Positions 38,462 to 47,590 are shown, counted from the first letter of the stretch. The stretch: DNA of 64,000 bases from Luteimonas suaedae (GCF_008312895.1 NZ_VSSP01000008.1:1-64000); one strand, 5' to 3'. The notes: generated by a model not told the origin, from the sequence alone. Numbers and translations: made by a program.

Positions 38462-38537
38462 AGCCGAGCTTGCTTGGCTGCGGGCTGCGGGCTGCGGGGC
38501 TCCGGAGCCGGGAGCAGCGGAGCGAGTTCCGCTCTAT
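38458..38537. repeat. Palindrome, family E (GTAGAGC type), copy E1
   Basis: Starts GTAGAGCCGAGCTTGCTTGG and ends with GAGTTCCGCTCTATGG, an imperfect inverted repeat with a GGCTCCGGAGCC core and GCGGGCT triplication. The ribD TAG stop is part of it. Copy E2 lies after ribBA. Confidence 0.75.
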
Positions 38538-38573
38538 GGGGCGGGGACGGGCTTTGGCGCTGGCGAGGCGGGC

Positions 38574-39332
38574 ATGACGGACAAGACGGCATTTCAGGAT
38601 CATTTCTCCGCGGTTGCGGCGGAGTACGCGCAGGCGCGGCCGGAATATCCGGAGGCGCTGTTCGACTGGATCGCCGTGGCCGCGCCCGCGCGCGGCCTGG
38701 CCTGGGAAGCCGGCTGCGGCAGTGGCCAAGCCAGCCGCAGCCTGGCGACGTGTTTCGCGCAAGTCCATGCCAGCGACCCCAGCGCCGCGCAGATCGCGCA
38801 GGCGCACGCGCCGGAGAACGTGCATTTCGCGATCGAGCCCGGCGAGCGCTGCAGCCTGGCGGATGCTTCCGTGGACGCGGTTTGCGTGGCGCAGGCATTG
38901 CACTGGTTCGACCGCGCGGCGTTCTTCGCCGAGTGCGCGCGGGTGCTGCGGCCGGGCGGGCTGCTGGTGGCCTGGGGTTACCAGGACATCGAGACCGACC
39001 CGGCGATCCGCGCCGCGGTCGACGCCTTTCGCGACGACATCGCCGCCTGCTGGCCGCCCGAGCGCGCACTGGTCGACAGTGCCTATGCCGGCTTCGAATG
39101 GCCGTTCGCCGCGGTCGAGGCGCCGTCGTTCGCCATGACCGCGGAGTGGCCGCTGGCGCGCTTGCTGGGCTATTTCGGCAGTTTTTCGGCGACCAAGCGC
39201 TATCGCGAACAGCGTGGCGAGGATCCGGTGTCCCGCAACGCGCCGGCAATCGCCGCGGCCTGGGGCGATCCGGACCGCCCGCGCGCCCTGCGCTGGCCCC
39301 TGTTCGTCCACGCCCGCCGCAAACCCGCGTAG
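38574..39332 (+). CDS. Class I SAM-dependent methyltransferase
   Basis: Cytoplasmic methyltransferase of unknown substrate, 252 residues. SAM-binding motif I EAGCGSGQ at 45-52, motif II DPSAAQIAQA, motif IV VCVAQALHWFD, and the post-motif ARVLRPGGLLVAWGY. The HWF signature is typical of the Methyltransf_11 group related to trans-aconitate and ubiquinone-type enzymes. It sits between ribD and the FMN riboswitch without obvious link to riboflavin. The TAG stop belongs to the REP-like element that follows. Confidence 0.85.
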   Translation: MTDKTAFQDHFSAVAAEYAQARPEYPEALFDWIAVAAPARGLAWEAGCGSGQASRSLATCFAQVHASDPSAAQIAQAHAPENVHFAIEPGERCSLADASVDAVCVAQALHWFDRAAFFAECARVLRPGGLLVAWGYQDIETDPAIRAAVDAFRDDIAACWPPERALVDSAYAGFEWPFAAVEAPSFAMTAEWPLARLLGYFGSFSATKRYREQRGEDPVSRNAPAIAAAWGDPDRPRALRWPLFVHARRKPA

Positions 39333-39471
39333 GAGCGCGCCATGCGCGCGATGCCGCGGGCAGCTCGGCCCCTGGAGCTCCGATCACCGGCATGCCTCCG
39401 GTGCACGACGGGACCGTCGATGGCCGGGGCCGGATACACCCGCGGCATCGCGCGCATGGCGCGCTCCTACG
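39328..39471. repeat. REP-like palindrome, family D, copy D2
   Basis: Left arm GTAGGAGCGCGCCATGCGCG with GATGCCGCGGG and its reverse complement at 39439-39471. The methyltransferase stop codon is the TAG of GTAGGAG. Confidence 0.85.
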
Positions 39472-39617
39472 GGAATCTGGTTCGCGCGATGTCTGGGTGC
39501 AGGGCCCGCCATCGATGGAACATCGTGTCTCTGTCGGTGATGGCCTTGTCTCGTGACGAAGAGGACTGCCTGGCGCGGTCTTTTCCCACCGCGACGGATA
39601 GATCTGCCTGGCGCGTG

Positions 39618-39623
39618 TAGAAT
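39618..39623 (+). promoter_or_regulatory. -10 element for the ribE riboswitch transcript
   Basis: GTAGAAT (TAGAAT hexamer) lies 40 bp before the riboswitch, the same -10 as at rnpB. The -35 region is poor. Confidence 0.4.
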
Positions 39624-39662
39624 CCCCGTGCCGGTTCGCCGGTGATCCAGAACACAACCAGA

Positions 39663-39872
39663 CGTCTTCAGGGCGGGGTGGAAGTCCCCACCGGCGGTAG
39701 GCGCGGCGCTTCTGCGAAGCCGTCGCGCGAGCCCGCGAGCGCTTGCGGCGGTTTCTTCGGGGGCGCCCAGGGTCAGCAGATCCGGTCCAATGCCGGAGCC
39801 GACGGTCCGGGAATCGATGCGCGGCGCGGTGCGCCGGACAGCGGTTCCCCACAGTCCGGATGAAAGAAGACG
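39663..39872 (+). promoter_or_regulatory. FMN riboswitch (RFN element)
   Basis: The conserved RFN blocks are clear: CTTCAGGGCGGGGTGGAAGT, CCCCACCGGCGGTAGG, GAGCCCGCGAGCG, GGTCAGCAGATCCGGT, CCGGAGCCGACGGT and AGTCCGGATGAAAGAAGACG. P1 pairs 39663-39669 with 39866-39872. It senses FMN and should turn down expression of ribE and downstream riboflavin genes. The expression platform follows directly. Confidence 0.96.
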
Positions 39873-39899
39873 ACATGCGCGGCCGGCGGCTGCGCGCAT

Positions 39900-39921
39900 G
39901 TCCCGCGCCCGGGACGTTTTT
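39900..39921 (+). terminator. Riboswitch-linked terminator
   Basis: A 6-bp stem GTCCCG/CGGGAC with loop CGCC is followed by G and five T. Immediately upstream, a 9-bp hairpin (39873-39881 with 39893-39901) shares its last two bases, so the two are mutually exclusive. This fits FMN-controlled transcription termination before ribE. Confidence 0.7.
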
Positions 39922-40012
39922 CGCTTCCACTGCGGGAAACGTGCATGTCCCAACCGTTCCGTTCCGTCCCGTCCACCGTCCTGCGCGATCGCGTCGCGCG
40001 GGAGGCGTGCTG

Positions 40013-40615
40013 ATGTTTACTGGCATCATCGAAGGCGTCGGCCGCTTGATCGCGCGCGTGCCGCGCGGTGGCGACGTGCGCCTGCACGTCGACGTCGGCT
40101 CGCTGCCGTTCGACGACGTGCGCACCGGCGAGAGCATCGCGGTCAACGGCGTCTGCCTGACCGTGATCGCGTTCGATGCCGCGTCGTTCCAGGCCGATGC
40201 CTCCAATGAAACCCTGGCCCTGACCACGCTGGGTGGGCTGGCCGACGGCGCGGCGCTCAACCTCGAGCGCGCGATGCGGCCCGACGACCGCCTCGGCGGG
40301 CACCTGGTCAGCGGCCATGTCGACGGTATGGGCCGGGTCGAGCGGATCGAACCGGACGCGCGCGCGCAGCGCTGGCGCTTTTCCGCGCCGCCCGGCGTGC
40401 TGCGCTACGTGGCGAAGAAGGGTTCGATCTGCGTCGACGGCGTCAGTCTTACCGTCAATGCGGTGGACGATGCCGGGTTCGAGGTCGCGCTGATCCCGCA
40501 CACCGTCGGCAACACCGCTTTCGCGTCCACGGCGCTCGGCGACGCGGTGAACCTGGAGGTCGACCTGGTGGCCCGCTACGTGGAACGATTGATGGGAGCA
40601 GGCGCCGCGCGCTGA
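40013..40615 (+). CDS. ribE: Riboflavin synthase alpha subunit
   Basis: Last step of riboflavin synthesis: dismutation of two lumazine molecules. 200 residues with the duplicated lumazine-binding fold: MFTGIIEGVG start, first repeat SIAVNGVCLTV, second repeat SICVDGVSLTVNAV, and HLVSGHVDG. ATG 40013 has ribosome site GGGAGG. It is under the FMN riboswitch, with ribBA, ribH, nusB and thiL downstream. Confidence 0.96.
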   Translation: MFTGIIEGVGRLIARVPRGGDVRLHVDVGSLPFDDVRTGESIAVNGVCLTVIAFDAASFQADASNETLALTTLGGLADGAALNLERAMRPDDRLGGHLVSGHVDGMGRVERIEPDARAQRWRFSAPPGVLRYVAKKGSICVDGVSLTVNAVDDAGFEVALIPHTVGNTAFASTALGDAVNLEVDLVARYVERLMGAGAAR

Positions 40616-40626
40616 GCCGCCGTCGC

Positions 40627-40726
40627 CGTCATCCCAGCGCAAGCTGGGATCAATTTTGATCTTTGGCCCTGACCTCACGAGCGCGAAAGCAACCGCAAAT
40701 GGGTCCCAGCTTGCGCAGGGATGACG
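40627..40726. repeat. Family F palindrome between ribE and ribBA
   Basis: CGTCATCCCAGCGCAAGCTG at 40627 is mirrored by CAGCTTGCGCAGGGATGACG ending at 40726. Each arm is itself hairpin-like. It fills most of the 196-bp gap. Confidence 0.75.
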
Positions 40727-40811
40727 AGCAAAAGCAGCCGGGTTTTCCAGAGCCATCCGATACCCGAACCAGATCCAAAACCCGACTCCCAACTTCCTGG
40801 TCCCTGACTTC

Positions 40812-41918
40812 ATGCCCTTCTCCCCGATCCCCGAACTGCTTGAAGAAATCCGCGCCGGTCGCATGGTCGTCATCGTCGACGATGAGGATCGCGAGAACGA
40901 AGGTGACCTGATCATGGCGGCCGAGCTGGTGAGGCCGTCGGACATCAACTTCATGGTTACCCACGCGCGTGGCCTGGTGTGCCTGTCGCTCACGCGCGAG
41001 CGCTGCGCGCAGCTCGGGCTACCGCCGATGGTGCGTGACAACACCTCCGCCCACGGCACCAACTTCACCGTCAGCATCGAGGCCGCCGAGGGCGTGACCA
41101 CCGGCATCTCCGCCTACGACCGCGCCCACACCATCCGCACCGCGGTGCGCCCGGACGCGCGGCCGCGGGACCTGTCGCAGCCCGGCCACATCTTCCCGCT
41201 GCAGGCGCAGCCCGGGGGCGTCCTCAGCCGCGCGGGTCACACCGAGGCGGCGGCGGACCTGGCATTGCTGGCGGGGCTGGAGCCAGCCGGCGTACTGGTG
41301 GAGATCCTCAATCCCGACGGCAGCATGGCGCGCCGCCCGCAGCTGGAGGCGTTCGCGCGCGAACATGGCCTGAAGATCGGCTCGATCGAGGACCTGATCC
41401 GCCACCGGCTGGAGACCGAGCACACCATCGAGCGCGTCGACGAGCGCGCGATCGACACCGTGCACGGCCGGTTCCGGCTGGTGACCTACCGCGACCGCCT
41501 CAGCCAGGGCCTGCATCTGGCGCTGGTGCATGGCACGCCCGATCCCGCAGTCCCGGCGCTGGTGCGGGTGCAGCCGCTGAATCCGTTGGCCGACGCCCTG
41601 CATTGGCGTCGCGACGACTTCGGCCCGGCGACCGCCGACGTGCTCGCACGGCTGGCCCGGGAACCGACGGGCGCATTGGTGCTGCTCGAGGAACGCACGG
41701 ATGCCGACGCGCTGCTGGCGCGCATCCGCCAGGCGCCGGGTGAAGGTATCGCCGCGCCCACGCGCGCCGGCGCACTGGCGGAATGGCGCCGCAACGGCAC
41801 CGGCAGCCAGATCCTGGCCGACCTCGGCTTCGGCCGCCTGCGCGTGCTCGGCACCCCGCGCAAGCAGGTCGGGCTGGCCGGCTTCGGGCTCGAGGCGGTG
41901 GAATACGTCGAGCCGTGA
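40812..41918 (+). CDS. ribBA: DHBP synthase RibB fused to a degenerate RibA domain
   Basis: The N-terminal domain makes 3,4-dihydroxy-2-butanone 4-phosphate from ribulose 5-phosphate. Active-site DDEDRENEGD (23-32), THARGLVCL, GTNFTVSIEA and RAGHTEAAADL are intact. The C-terminal half (about 205-368) keeps the RibA fold length, but the zinc cysteines (C-x-C-region of GTP cyclohydrolase II) and catalytic motif are missing. So this domain is probably not a GTP cyclohydrolase, and a separate RibA should exist elsewhere in the genome. 368 residues. Confidence 0.93.
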   Translation: MPFSPIPELLEEIRAGRMVVIVDDEDRENEGDLIMAAELVRPSDINFMVTHARGLVCLSLTRERCAQLGLPPMVRDNTSAHGTNFTVSIEAAEGVTTGISAYDRAHTIRTAVRPDARPRDLSQPGHIFPLQAQPGGVLSRAGHTEAAADLALLAGLEPAGVLVEILNPDGSMARRPQLEAFAREHGLKIGSIEDLIRHRLETEHTIERVDERAIDTVHGRFRLVTYRDRLSQGLHLALVHGTPDPAVPALVRVQPLNPLADALHWRRDDFGPATADVLARLAREPTGALVLLEERTDADALLARIRQAPGEGIAAPTRAGALAEWRRNGTGSQILADLGFGRLRVLGTPRKQVGLAGFGLEAVEYVEP

Positions 41919-41943
41919 TGCCCAGATGCTCTTCGCCAGCCCC

Positions 41944-42011
41944 GTAGAGCGGAGCTTGCTCCGCTGCTCCAGGCTCCGGAGCCCGCGTAGCGGAGCAAGC
42001 TCCGCTCTACG
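41944..42011. repeat. Palindrome, family E (GTAGAGC type), copy E2
   Basis: Perfect inverted arms starting GTAGAGCGGAGCTTGCTCCG (41944) and ending AGCAAGCTCCGCTCTAC (42010), with a TCCGGA-containing centre. It lies between ribBA and ribH. Confidence 0.85.
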
Positions 42012-42080
42012 GCATTGCGGTGGCAACCCGCTCGCAGGCAGGCGCGCTAAACTGGCCGCCCCTGTTCGAATCCCCTCAGC

Positions 42081-42548
42081 ATGACCCACTACGAAGGCGA
42101 CCTGCGCGCCATAGACGGCACGCGCTTCGCGATCATCGCCAGCCGCTGGAACCCGCGCATCAGCGACACCCTGGTCGCCGGCGCGCGCAAGGCCTTCGCC
42201 GACAACGGCGTGGCGGAGGATGCGATCGACGTCGTCCGCGTGCCCGGCGCCTGGGAAATCCCGGCGGCCGCAGCGCGGGTGGCGGCCGCCGGTGGTCATC
42301 GCGCCATCGTCGCGCTCGGCTGCGTGGTGCGCGGCGACACCCGCCATTACGAGCAGGTCGCCGACGGCTGCTCCGACGGGCTGATGCGCGTCGCCCTGGA
42401 TTCCGGCGTCCCGATCGCCAACGGCGTGCTCGCGGTCGACCGATTCGAAGACGCCGAGCGCCGCGCCGGCGGCAGCCACGGCAACAAGGGCGAGGAAGCC
42501 GCGCTGGTGGCGATCGAGATGGCCGAGCTACTGGGGAAACTGCCGTGA
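42081..42548 (+). CDS. ribH: 6,7-dimethyl-8-ribityllumazine synthase
   Basis: Penultimate step of riboflavin synthesis, condensing the RibB and RibD products; usually forms a pentamer or 60-mer capsid. 155 residues, with [22 protein letters not shown] (catalytic H89) and the C-terminal [14 protein letters not shown]. Stop overlaps the nusB GTG start, indicating coupling. Confidence 0.97.
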   Translation: MTHYEGDLRAIDGTRFAIIASRWNPRISDTLVAGARKAFADNGVAEDAIDVVRVPGAWEIPAAAARVAAAGGHRAIVALGCVVRGDTRHYEQVADGCSDGLMRVALDSGVPIANGVLAVDRFEDAERRAGGSHGNKGEEAALVAIEMAELLGKLP

Positions 42549-43030
42549 CGGACCCGGGACGCGGGAACCGGCCGCACCGCAAGGGCGGCATCGATCCGGC
42601 GCTGCGCACCCGCGCGCGCCGACGCGCGCTGCAGGCGGTCTACGCCTGGCAGCTGTCGGGCGGCACCGCGCAGGACGTCATCGCCCAGTTTGCGCACGAG
42701 CAGGCGCACGAAGTCGCGGATCTGGAGTACTTCGAGGACCTGGTGCGCGGCGTGCTGACGCAGCGCGCCGCGCTCGATGCATCGCTGCAACCGTTCCTCG
42801 ACCGTGACGTCGAGGAGGTCGACCAGATCGAGCGCGCCATGCTGCGCATCGCCGCCTATGAACTGCAGCACCGTCTCGACGTGCCCTATCGCGTGGTCAT
42901 CGACGAGGCGCTGAAGACGGTCAAGCGTTTCGGCTCCGAGCACGGCCATACCTACGTCAACGGGGTGCTCGATCGCGCCTGCGCCGAATGGCGCGCCGTT
43001 GAAAGGCGAGGAGTGAGTGGAGAGGAGTGA
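42545..43030 (+). CDS. nusB: Transcription antitermination factor NusB
   Basis: All-helical protein that binds boxA RNA with NusE in rRNA antitermination. 161 residues from a GTG that overlaps the ribH stop. Motifs [30 protein letters not shown] and [16 protein letters not shown] are typical. The last seven residues and the TGA are encoded by a family C repeat, so the native end has been altered. The ribH-nusB-thiL order is common. Confidence 0.96.
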   Translation: MTDPGRGNRPHRKGGIDPALRTRARRRALQAVYAWQLSGGTAQDVIAQFAHEQAHEVADLEYFEDLVRGVLTQRAALDASLQPFLDRDVEEVDQIERAMLRIAAYELQHRLDVPYRVVIDEALKTVKRFGSEHGHTYVNGVLDRACAEWRAVERRGVSGEE

Positions 43031-43146
43031 GAAATGAGTGAAAGGCGCTTCCGCCGCGGAACCGGTGCAACTGGCGGCCATCGCGCCGGAACAGCGGGCG
43101 CCGTTTAGCCCTTACTCGTTTCTCACTACTCTCCACTCACTCCTAG
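43008..43146. repeat. Interrupted palindrome, family C, copy C2
   Basis: GAGGAGTGAGTGGAGAGGAG and onward (43008-43041) is mirrored at 43112-43146 (ACTCGTTTCTCACTACTCTC and onward). It supplies the nusB stop and ends 6 bp before thiL. Confidence 0.8.
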
Positions 43147-43151
43147 CTCCA

Positions 43152-44141
43152 ATGGAATTCGACCTGATCGCCCGCATCCGCGCCCGCGCCGGGCAGCGCG
43201 ACGACGTCGTGCTCGGCATCGGCGACGACGCCGCGATCCTGCGGGTGCCCGAGGGCAGGCATCTGGTCGTCGCCACCGACACGCTCAATGCCGGCGTGCA
43301 CTTTCCCGCCACCACCGCCGCAGCCGATCTCGGCTGGAAGGCGCTGGCGGTGAACCTGTCGGACCTGGCGGCGATGGCCGCGCAGCCGGCCTGGTGCACG
43401 TTGTCGCTGTCGTTGCCGCAAGCCGATGTCGACTGGATCGACGGCTTCCTCGACGGCTTCCTGGCACTCGCCGCGCAGCACGGCGTCGCCCTGGTCGGCG
43501 GCGACACCACGCGCGGGCCGCTGTCGGTCTGCGTCACTGCGCACGGCCTGGTCGAGCCGGGCCGCGCCCTGCACCGCGACGGCGCCCGCGTCGACGACGA
43601 TGTCTGGGTCACCGGCAGCCTGGGCGATGCCGCGGCCGCGCTGGCCTTGCTGGCGGCGGCGGAATCCGCGGACGGGCATCGAACGGAAGCGGGCGCCGCC
43701 GCCGCCGGCGCGTCGACATGGCTGCGCCGGCGCCTCGACCGGCCGCAGCCGCGCCTGGCCGTCGGTGCCGCCCTGGCCGGTGTCGCCCATGCCTGCATCG
43801 ATGTCTCCGATGGGCTGCTGGCCGACCTCGGCCATGTCTGCGCCGCCAGCCGCGTCGGCGCCGAGGTGCAGGTCGATGCGTTGCCGGCATCGGATGCGTT
43901 GTGCAAGCGTTTCGCCGGGGAGGTCCGACGCGAGCTGCAGGCGACCGGCGGCGACGATTACGAACTGTGTTTCACCGCGCCGCAGGACATGCGCGACGCG
44001 GTGGCACGCATCGGCCTCGAGGCGGCTGTCGCCGTCACCCGCATTGGACGCATCGTCGCCGCTGGCGGGGTGCGCGCCTGCGACGGCGAAGGACGGACCT
44101 GGCGCCCTGGCCGTACCGGCTACGCGCACTTCGCGGGTTGA
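43152..44141 (+). CDS. thiL: Thiamine-monophosphate kinase
   Basis: Phosphorylates thiamine phosphate to the active cofactor. 329 residues of the PurM/ThiL fold: N-terminal GIGDDAAIL, VVATDTLNAGVHF, LAVNLSDLAAMAA, LVGGDTTRG, CIDVSDGLLADLGH, and C-terminal TGGDDYELCFT. The start at 43152 comes right after the repeat, with a weak ribosome site. The gene converges on the lyase gene that follows. Confidence 0.96.
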   Translation: MEFDLIARIRARAGQRDDVVLGIGDDAAILRVPEGRHLVVATDTLNAGVHFPATTAAADLGWKALAVNLSDLAAMAAQPAWCTLSLSLPQADVDWIDGFLDGFLALAAQHGVALVGGDTTRGPLSVCVTAHGLVEPGRALHRDGARVDDDVWVTGSLGDAAAALALLAAAESADGHRTEAGAAAAGASTWLRRRLDRPQPRLAVGAALAGVAHACIDVSDGLLADLGHVCAASRVGAEVQVDALPASDALCKRFAGEVRRELQATGGDDYELCFTAPQDMRDAVARIGLEAAVAVTRIGRIVAAGGVRACDGEGRTWRPGRTGYAHFAG

Positions 44142-44159
44142 ACGCCGGTAACGCCGTTC

Positions 44160-45347
44160 TCAGGTGGCAATCGCCGCAACCGCTTCGGCCATCCGCGTGA
44201 TCGCCCGTTCCAGGATCGGCCGCGGCATCGCAAAGTTGGTCCGCACGTGGCCGGCACCGGCCTCGCCGCATTCACCACCGTCGGTCAGCGCCACCCCCGC
44301 CTGGTGGCGGAAGAACAGATGCGGCGCCTCGGGCAGCTGCAGCCGGCGGCAGTCCAGCCACGCCAGGTAGGTGCCCTCCGGCTCGACACAGTCGGCCCGC
44401 GGCAGCCGTTCGCGCAGCAGCTGCATCATGCATGCGCGGTTGCCCCGCAGGTAGTCCACCACGCCGTCCAGCCATGGACCGCCTTCGCGATAGGCGGCGA
44501 TGTTGGCGATCACGCCGGGGGTGGCGGTGGCGTGCCCGGCCAGTGGCGCCAACCGCCGCCACTGCCGCAGGTCGTCGTCGTTGCTCAGGATCAGCTGCGC
44601 GCACTTCAATCCGGGCAGGTTCCAGCCCTTGGAGGCGGAGGTGGCGGTGATCGCCTGCGCCGCGGCCTGCTCGCCGAGCGTGGCGTAAGGCAGATGGCGG
44701 TGCGGCGCGAACACCAGCGGGGCGTGGATCTCGTCGCAGAACACGCGGCCGTCGTGGCGCGCGACCACCTCGCAGAAGCGCTCGAGTTCCTCGCGCGCGA
44801 ACACCCGTCCGATCGGGTTGTGCGGGTTGCACAGGATCGCCAGCCGCGCGCCGTCGGCGAAGGCGGCGTCCAGCGCGGCGTAGTCGAAGCGCCAGCTGTC
44901 CGCCGTGCGCAGCATCGGCACCTGGATCACGCGGTGTCCGAGCATCCGCAGCAGTGGCAGGAACGGCATGTAGTTCGGCGTCGGCAACGCCACCGCGGCG
45001 CCCGCGGGCAGCAGATGCCGCAGCGCCAGCTCCAGCCCGGTCAGCACGTCCGGAAGCGGCTGCACGCGCCGCGGATCGAGCGCCCAGCCGTAGCGCTGCG
45101 CGTGCCAGTGCGCGCAGGCCTCGGCCAACTCGTCCAGCAGCGGGAAGGTGAGATAGCCGAACTGCTGGCGGTCCAGCATGGCCCGCAGCGCGGTACGCAC
45201 CGGCGGCGCGGTGCCGAAATCCATCTCGGCGACGAACGCGCCGATGCAGTCCGGATAGGTGGTCCACTTCAGGCCGCCGGCCGCGCGCAGCTGTGCTTCG
45301 GTCGGGGCATCGAAATCGTCGGGGTCGGAACTTGCGCGATCGGTCAT
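44160..45347 (-). CDS. PatB/MalY-type PLP C-S lyase
   Basis: PLP-dependent cystathionine beta-lyase-like enzyme of fold type I, 395 residues. Schiff-base K240 in TSASKGWNLPGLK, CNPHNPIGRVF (173-183), DEIHAPL (205-211) and C-terminal RTNFA Arg. The family cleaves C-S bonds of cystathionine or cysteine conjugates, and some members (MalY) also regulate maltose genes. No neighbour points to a particular substrate. Confidence 0.88.
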   Translation of the reverse strand: MTDRASSDPDDFDAPTEAQLRAAGGLKWTTYPDCIGAFVAEMDFGTAPPVRTALRAMLDRQQFGYLTFPLLDELAEACAHWHAQRYGWALDPRRVQPLPDVLTGLELALRHLLPAGAAVALPTPNYMPFLPLLRMLGHRVIQVPMLRTADSWRFDYAALDAAFADGARLAILCNPHNPIGRVFAREELERFCEVVARHDGRVFCDEIHAPLVFAPHRHLPYATLGEQAAAQAITATSASKGWNLPGLKCAQLILSNDDDLRQWRRLAPLAGHATATPGVIANIAAYREGGPWLDGVVDYLRGNRACMMQLLRERLPRADCVEPEGTYLAWLDCRRLQLPEAPHLFFRHQAGVALTDGGECGEAGAGHVRTNFAMPRPILERAITRMAEAVAAIAT

Positions 45348-45462
45348 GCCCGCAAAGGTACCAATGCCGGTTGCACGTGTCGTGAGCGGCTGCGGTGCGG
45401 TCGCGCAAGGCCGGCGGGAGATACGCGCGGTGCGACACGAATGCGCGGTGGCAGCACCCCGC

Positions 45463-45607
45463 CGTAGGAGCGCGCCATGCGCGCGATGCCGCGGGCATGG
45501 CGCCGCCCGCGAGTTCCGGTGCCCGGCGCGCCTGCCGGTCCAGGATCACGGCATCCACCGGATCCTGCCGGCACCCGCGGCATCGCGCGCATGGCGCGCT
45601 CCTACGA
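45463..45607. repeat. REP-like palindrome, family D, copy D3
   Basis: Arms GTAGGAGCGCGCCATGCGCG (45464 on) and its reverse complement ending at 45607. With D1 spread, it lies in the 273-bp gap between two minus-strand genes, about 14 bp after the dehydrogenase stop. Confidence 0.85.
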
Positions 45608-45620
45608 CAGACCGCGGCGG

Positions 45621-47000
45621 TCAGGCTGCCGGCAGCACCTTGCCGGGATTGAGGATCCCGTCCGGATCGAATGCCGCCTTCACCGCGCGCATCGCCGCGA
45701 GCGTCGGCGCATCGAATGCCTGCGCCATGAGCGCGCGCTTGGCGACGCCGATGCCGTGTTCGCCCGAGAGCGTGCCGCCGAGCGACAGCGTCAGCGCGAA
45801 CAGCCGCGGCAGCGCCGCATGCGCGCGCGCGTCCTGGCCGGCATCGTCCGGGTCGTAGAGGATGTTGGCGTGCAGGTTGCCGTTGCCGGCGTGGCCGAAG
45901 GCGATGATCGGAATGTCGAACTCGCGCGACAGCGCCTCGATCCCGGCGACCAGCGCCGGAATCCGCGACACCGGCACCACCACGTCCTCGTTGAGCTTGG
46001 CCGGGGCGATCGCGCGCTGTGCGTGCGACAGCGACTTGCGCGCCGCCCACAGGCGCTCGCCCGCGGCCGGGTCCGGGGCAGTGTCGAGCGCGAGCAGGCC
46101 ATCGCCACGTGCGGCGCGCTCCAGTGCCGCGAGTGCGAACGGCAGCGTGTCGACGTCGCCGTCGGCCTCGATCATCAACAGCGCGCCGGCCTCGGCGATG
46201 TCGGCGCCGCCGACCTCGCGCGCCAGGCGGATGCAGGCGGCGTCCATGAACTCCAGCATCGACGGCGCCACCGGCTGCGCCATGATCCGCGCCACCGCGG
46301 CCGCCGCCGCCGCCGCGTCGGCGTAGAGTGCGCGCAGGCTGGCGCGCGCCGCCGGCAGCGGCGCCAGCTTCAGCGTCGCCTCGACGATCAGCGCCAGCGT
46401 GCCTTCGCTGCCAACGATCAGGTGGGTGAGGTCGTAGCCGGTGGCGTCCTTGCTGGTGGCGCTGCCGACGCGGACGATGTCGCCGTTGCCGGTCACCGCG
46501 ACCAGGCCGAGCACGTTGTCGCGGGTGGCGCCGTATTTCACCGCGTGCGGGCCGCCGGCGTTGCAGGCGAGGTTGCCGCCGACGGTGCAGTCGTCGGCGC
46601 TGGCCGGGTCCGGCGGCCAGAACAGCCCGTGCGTCGCGAGCGCCCGCTGCAGGGCACCGTTGATCACGCCGGGCTCGACGATCGCGACGCGATCGTCGGA
46701 GCGGATCCCGACGATGCGGTCCATGCGCGCGAACGAGACCGCGATCGCGTCGCCGGCCAGCGCCGCGCCGGTACTGCTGGTGGCGGCGCCACGGGCGACC
46801 AGCGGCACGCGATGGCGGCGACAGGCGCGCACCAGCGCGGCGACTTGGTCGCGATCGGCCGGCATCGCCACGCCGAGCGGCATCGCCACCCGCCGCGAGC
46901 CGTCGCCGGCATGGGCGGTGCGGGTATCGCCGTCAGTGCGCCAGCCGTCGCCGAGCAGGTCTGAGAGTTCGCGTTCGAGAGGCGCGGGCAAGGTGATCAT
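45621..47000 (-). CDS. FAD-linked D-lactate/glycolate-type dehydrogenase
   Basis: Vanillyl-alcohol-oxidase-type FAD enzyme, GlcD/D-lactate dehydrogenase group, 459 residues. FAD-binding domain about 40-220 (PLVARGAATSSTGAAL, NLACNAGGPHAVKYGATR, GSEGTLALI). The C-terminal substrate domain has IIAFGHAGNGNLHANIL and TLSGEHGIGVAKR. It oxidises a 2-hydroxy acid and passes electrons to the quinone or cytochrome pool. Exact substrate uncertain. The start MITLPAPLERELS was chosen; longer readings run into a repeat. Confidence 0.87.
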   Translation of the reverse strand: MITLPAPLERELSDLLGDGWRTDGDTRTAHAGDGSRRVAMPLGVAMPADRDQVAALVRACRRHRVPLVARGAATSSTGAALAGDAIAVSFARMDRIVGIRSDDRVAIVEPGVINGALQRALATHGLFWPPDPASADDCTVGGNLACNAGGPHAVKYGATRDNVLGLVAVTGNGDIVRVGSATSKDATGYDLTHLIVGSEGTLALIVEATLKLAPLPAARASLRALYADAAAAAAAVARIMAQPVAPSMLEFMDAACIRLAREVGGADIAEAGALLMIEADGDVDTLPFALAALERAARGDGLLALDTAPDPAAGERLWAARKSLSHAQRAIAPAKLNEDVVVPVSRIPALVAGIEALSREFDIPIIAFGHAGNGNLHANILYDPDDAGQDARAHAALPRLFALTLSLGGTLSGEHGIGVAKRALMAQAFDAPTLAAMRAVKAAFDPDGILNPGKVLPAA

Positions 47001-47034
47001 GTCAGCGATTGTACGAGCCGCCGACGTGCCTTCC

Positions 47035-47178
47035 CGTAGGCGCGCGCCGTGCGCGCGATGCCGCGGGCATGGCGCAGCCCGCGAATTCCGGTGACCGGCG
47101 CGCTTGCCGGTCCAGGATCGCGGCATCCACCGGATCCTGCCGGCACCCGCGGCATCGCGCGCATGGCGCGCGCCTATG
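47035..47178. repeat. REP-like palindrome, family D, copy D4
   Basis: Divergent copy (GTAGGCGCGCGCCGTGCGCG start) with arms closing at about 47178. The yraN stop codon (CTA at 47174-47176 on the plus strand) is inside the right arm. Confidence 0.8.
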
Positions 47179-47590
47179 TATCGTCGGCGCGGAAGGCGTC
47201 GCGGATCCAGTTGAGCCGCGGCGAGGCGGGATCGCCGTCGGCCTCGATCACGTCGAAGCGGCATGGCGCATCGGCGAGCGCGCGATGCCCGAGCAGGAAC
47301 GCCTGTGCTGCGCGCACGATCCGCCGCCGTTTGCCTGCGGTGACCGAAACCGCACCGCCGCCGAAGGCGGCCGAACGCCGGTAGCGCACCTCGACGAAGA
47401 CGACGACCTCGCCGTCGCGCCCGTTCCGTTCGCGCCCGTTCCGTTCGCCCCCGCTCCGATCGAGCATGACCAGGTCGAGTTCGCCGAAACGGAAGTTCGC
47501 GTTCGCCGCGACCTCGCGCAGGCCGGCGGCCAGCAGATGCGCGCGCGCGGCACGCTCGACGGCGTCGCCGCGTGCGCGGGTCGTGCTCAA
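47174..47590 (-). CDS. yraN: YraN family protein (UPF0102)
   Basis: Small restriction-endonuclease-fold protein of unknown function, 138 residues. Core [11 protein letters not shown] and [17 protein letters not shown] hold the nuclease-like D...E-x-R pattern. It starts with TTG overlapping the lpoA stop. A tandem [13 protein letters not shown] insert (from a 13-bp DNA repeat, about 47418-47455) lengthens the loop between these motifs. lpoA-yraN beside rsmI is a conserved arrangement. Confidence 0.87.
   Translation of the reverse strand: MSTTRARGDAVERAARAHLLAAGLREVAANANFRFGELDLVMLDRSGGERNGRERNGRDGEVVVFVEVRYRRSAAFGGGAVSVTAGKRRRIVRAAQAFLLGHRALADAPCRFDVIEADGDPASPRLNWIRDAFRADDT

Noticed and set aside
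39342-39860. Frames over the D2 repeat and riboswitch
   Set aside because: The region is explained by a palindromic repeat, a promoter and a structured RNA.
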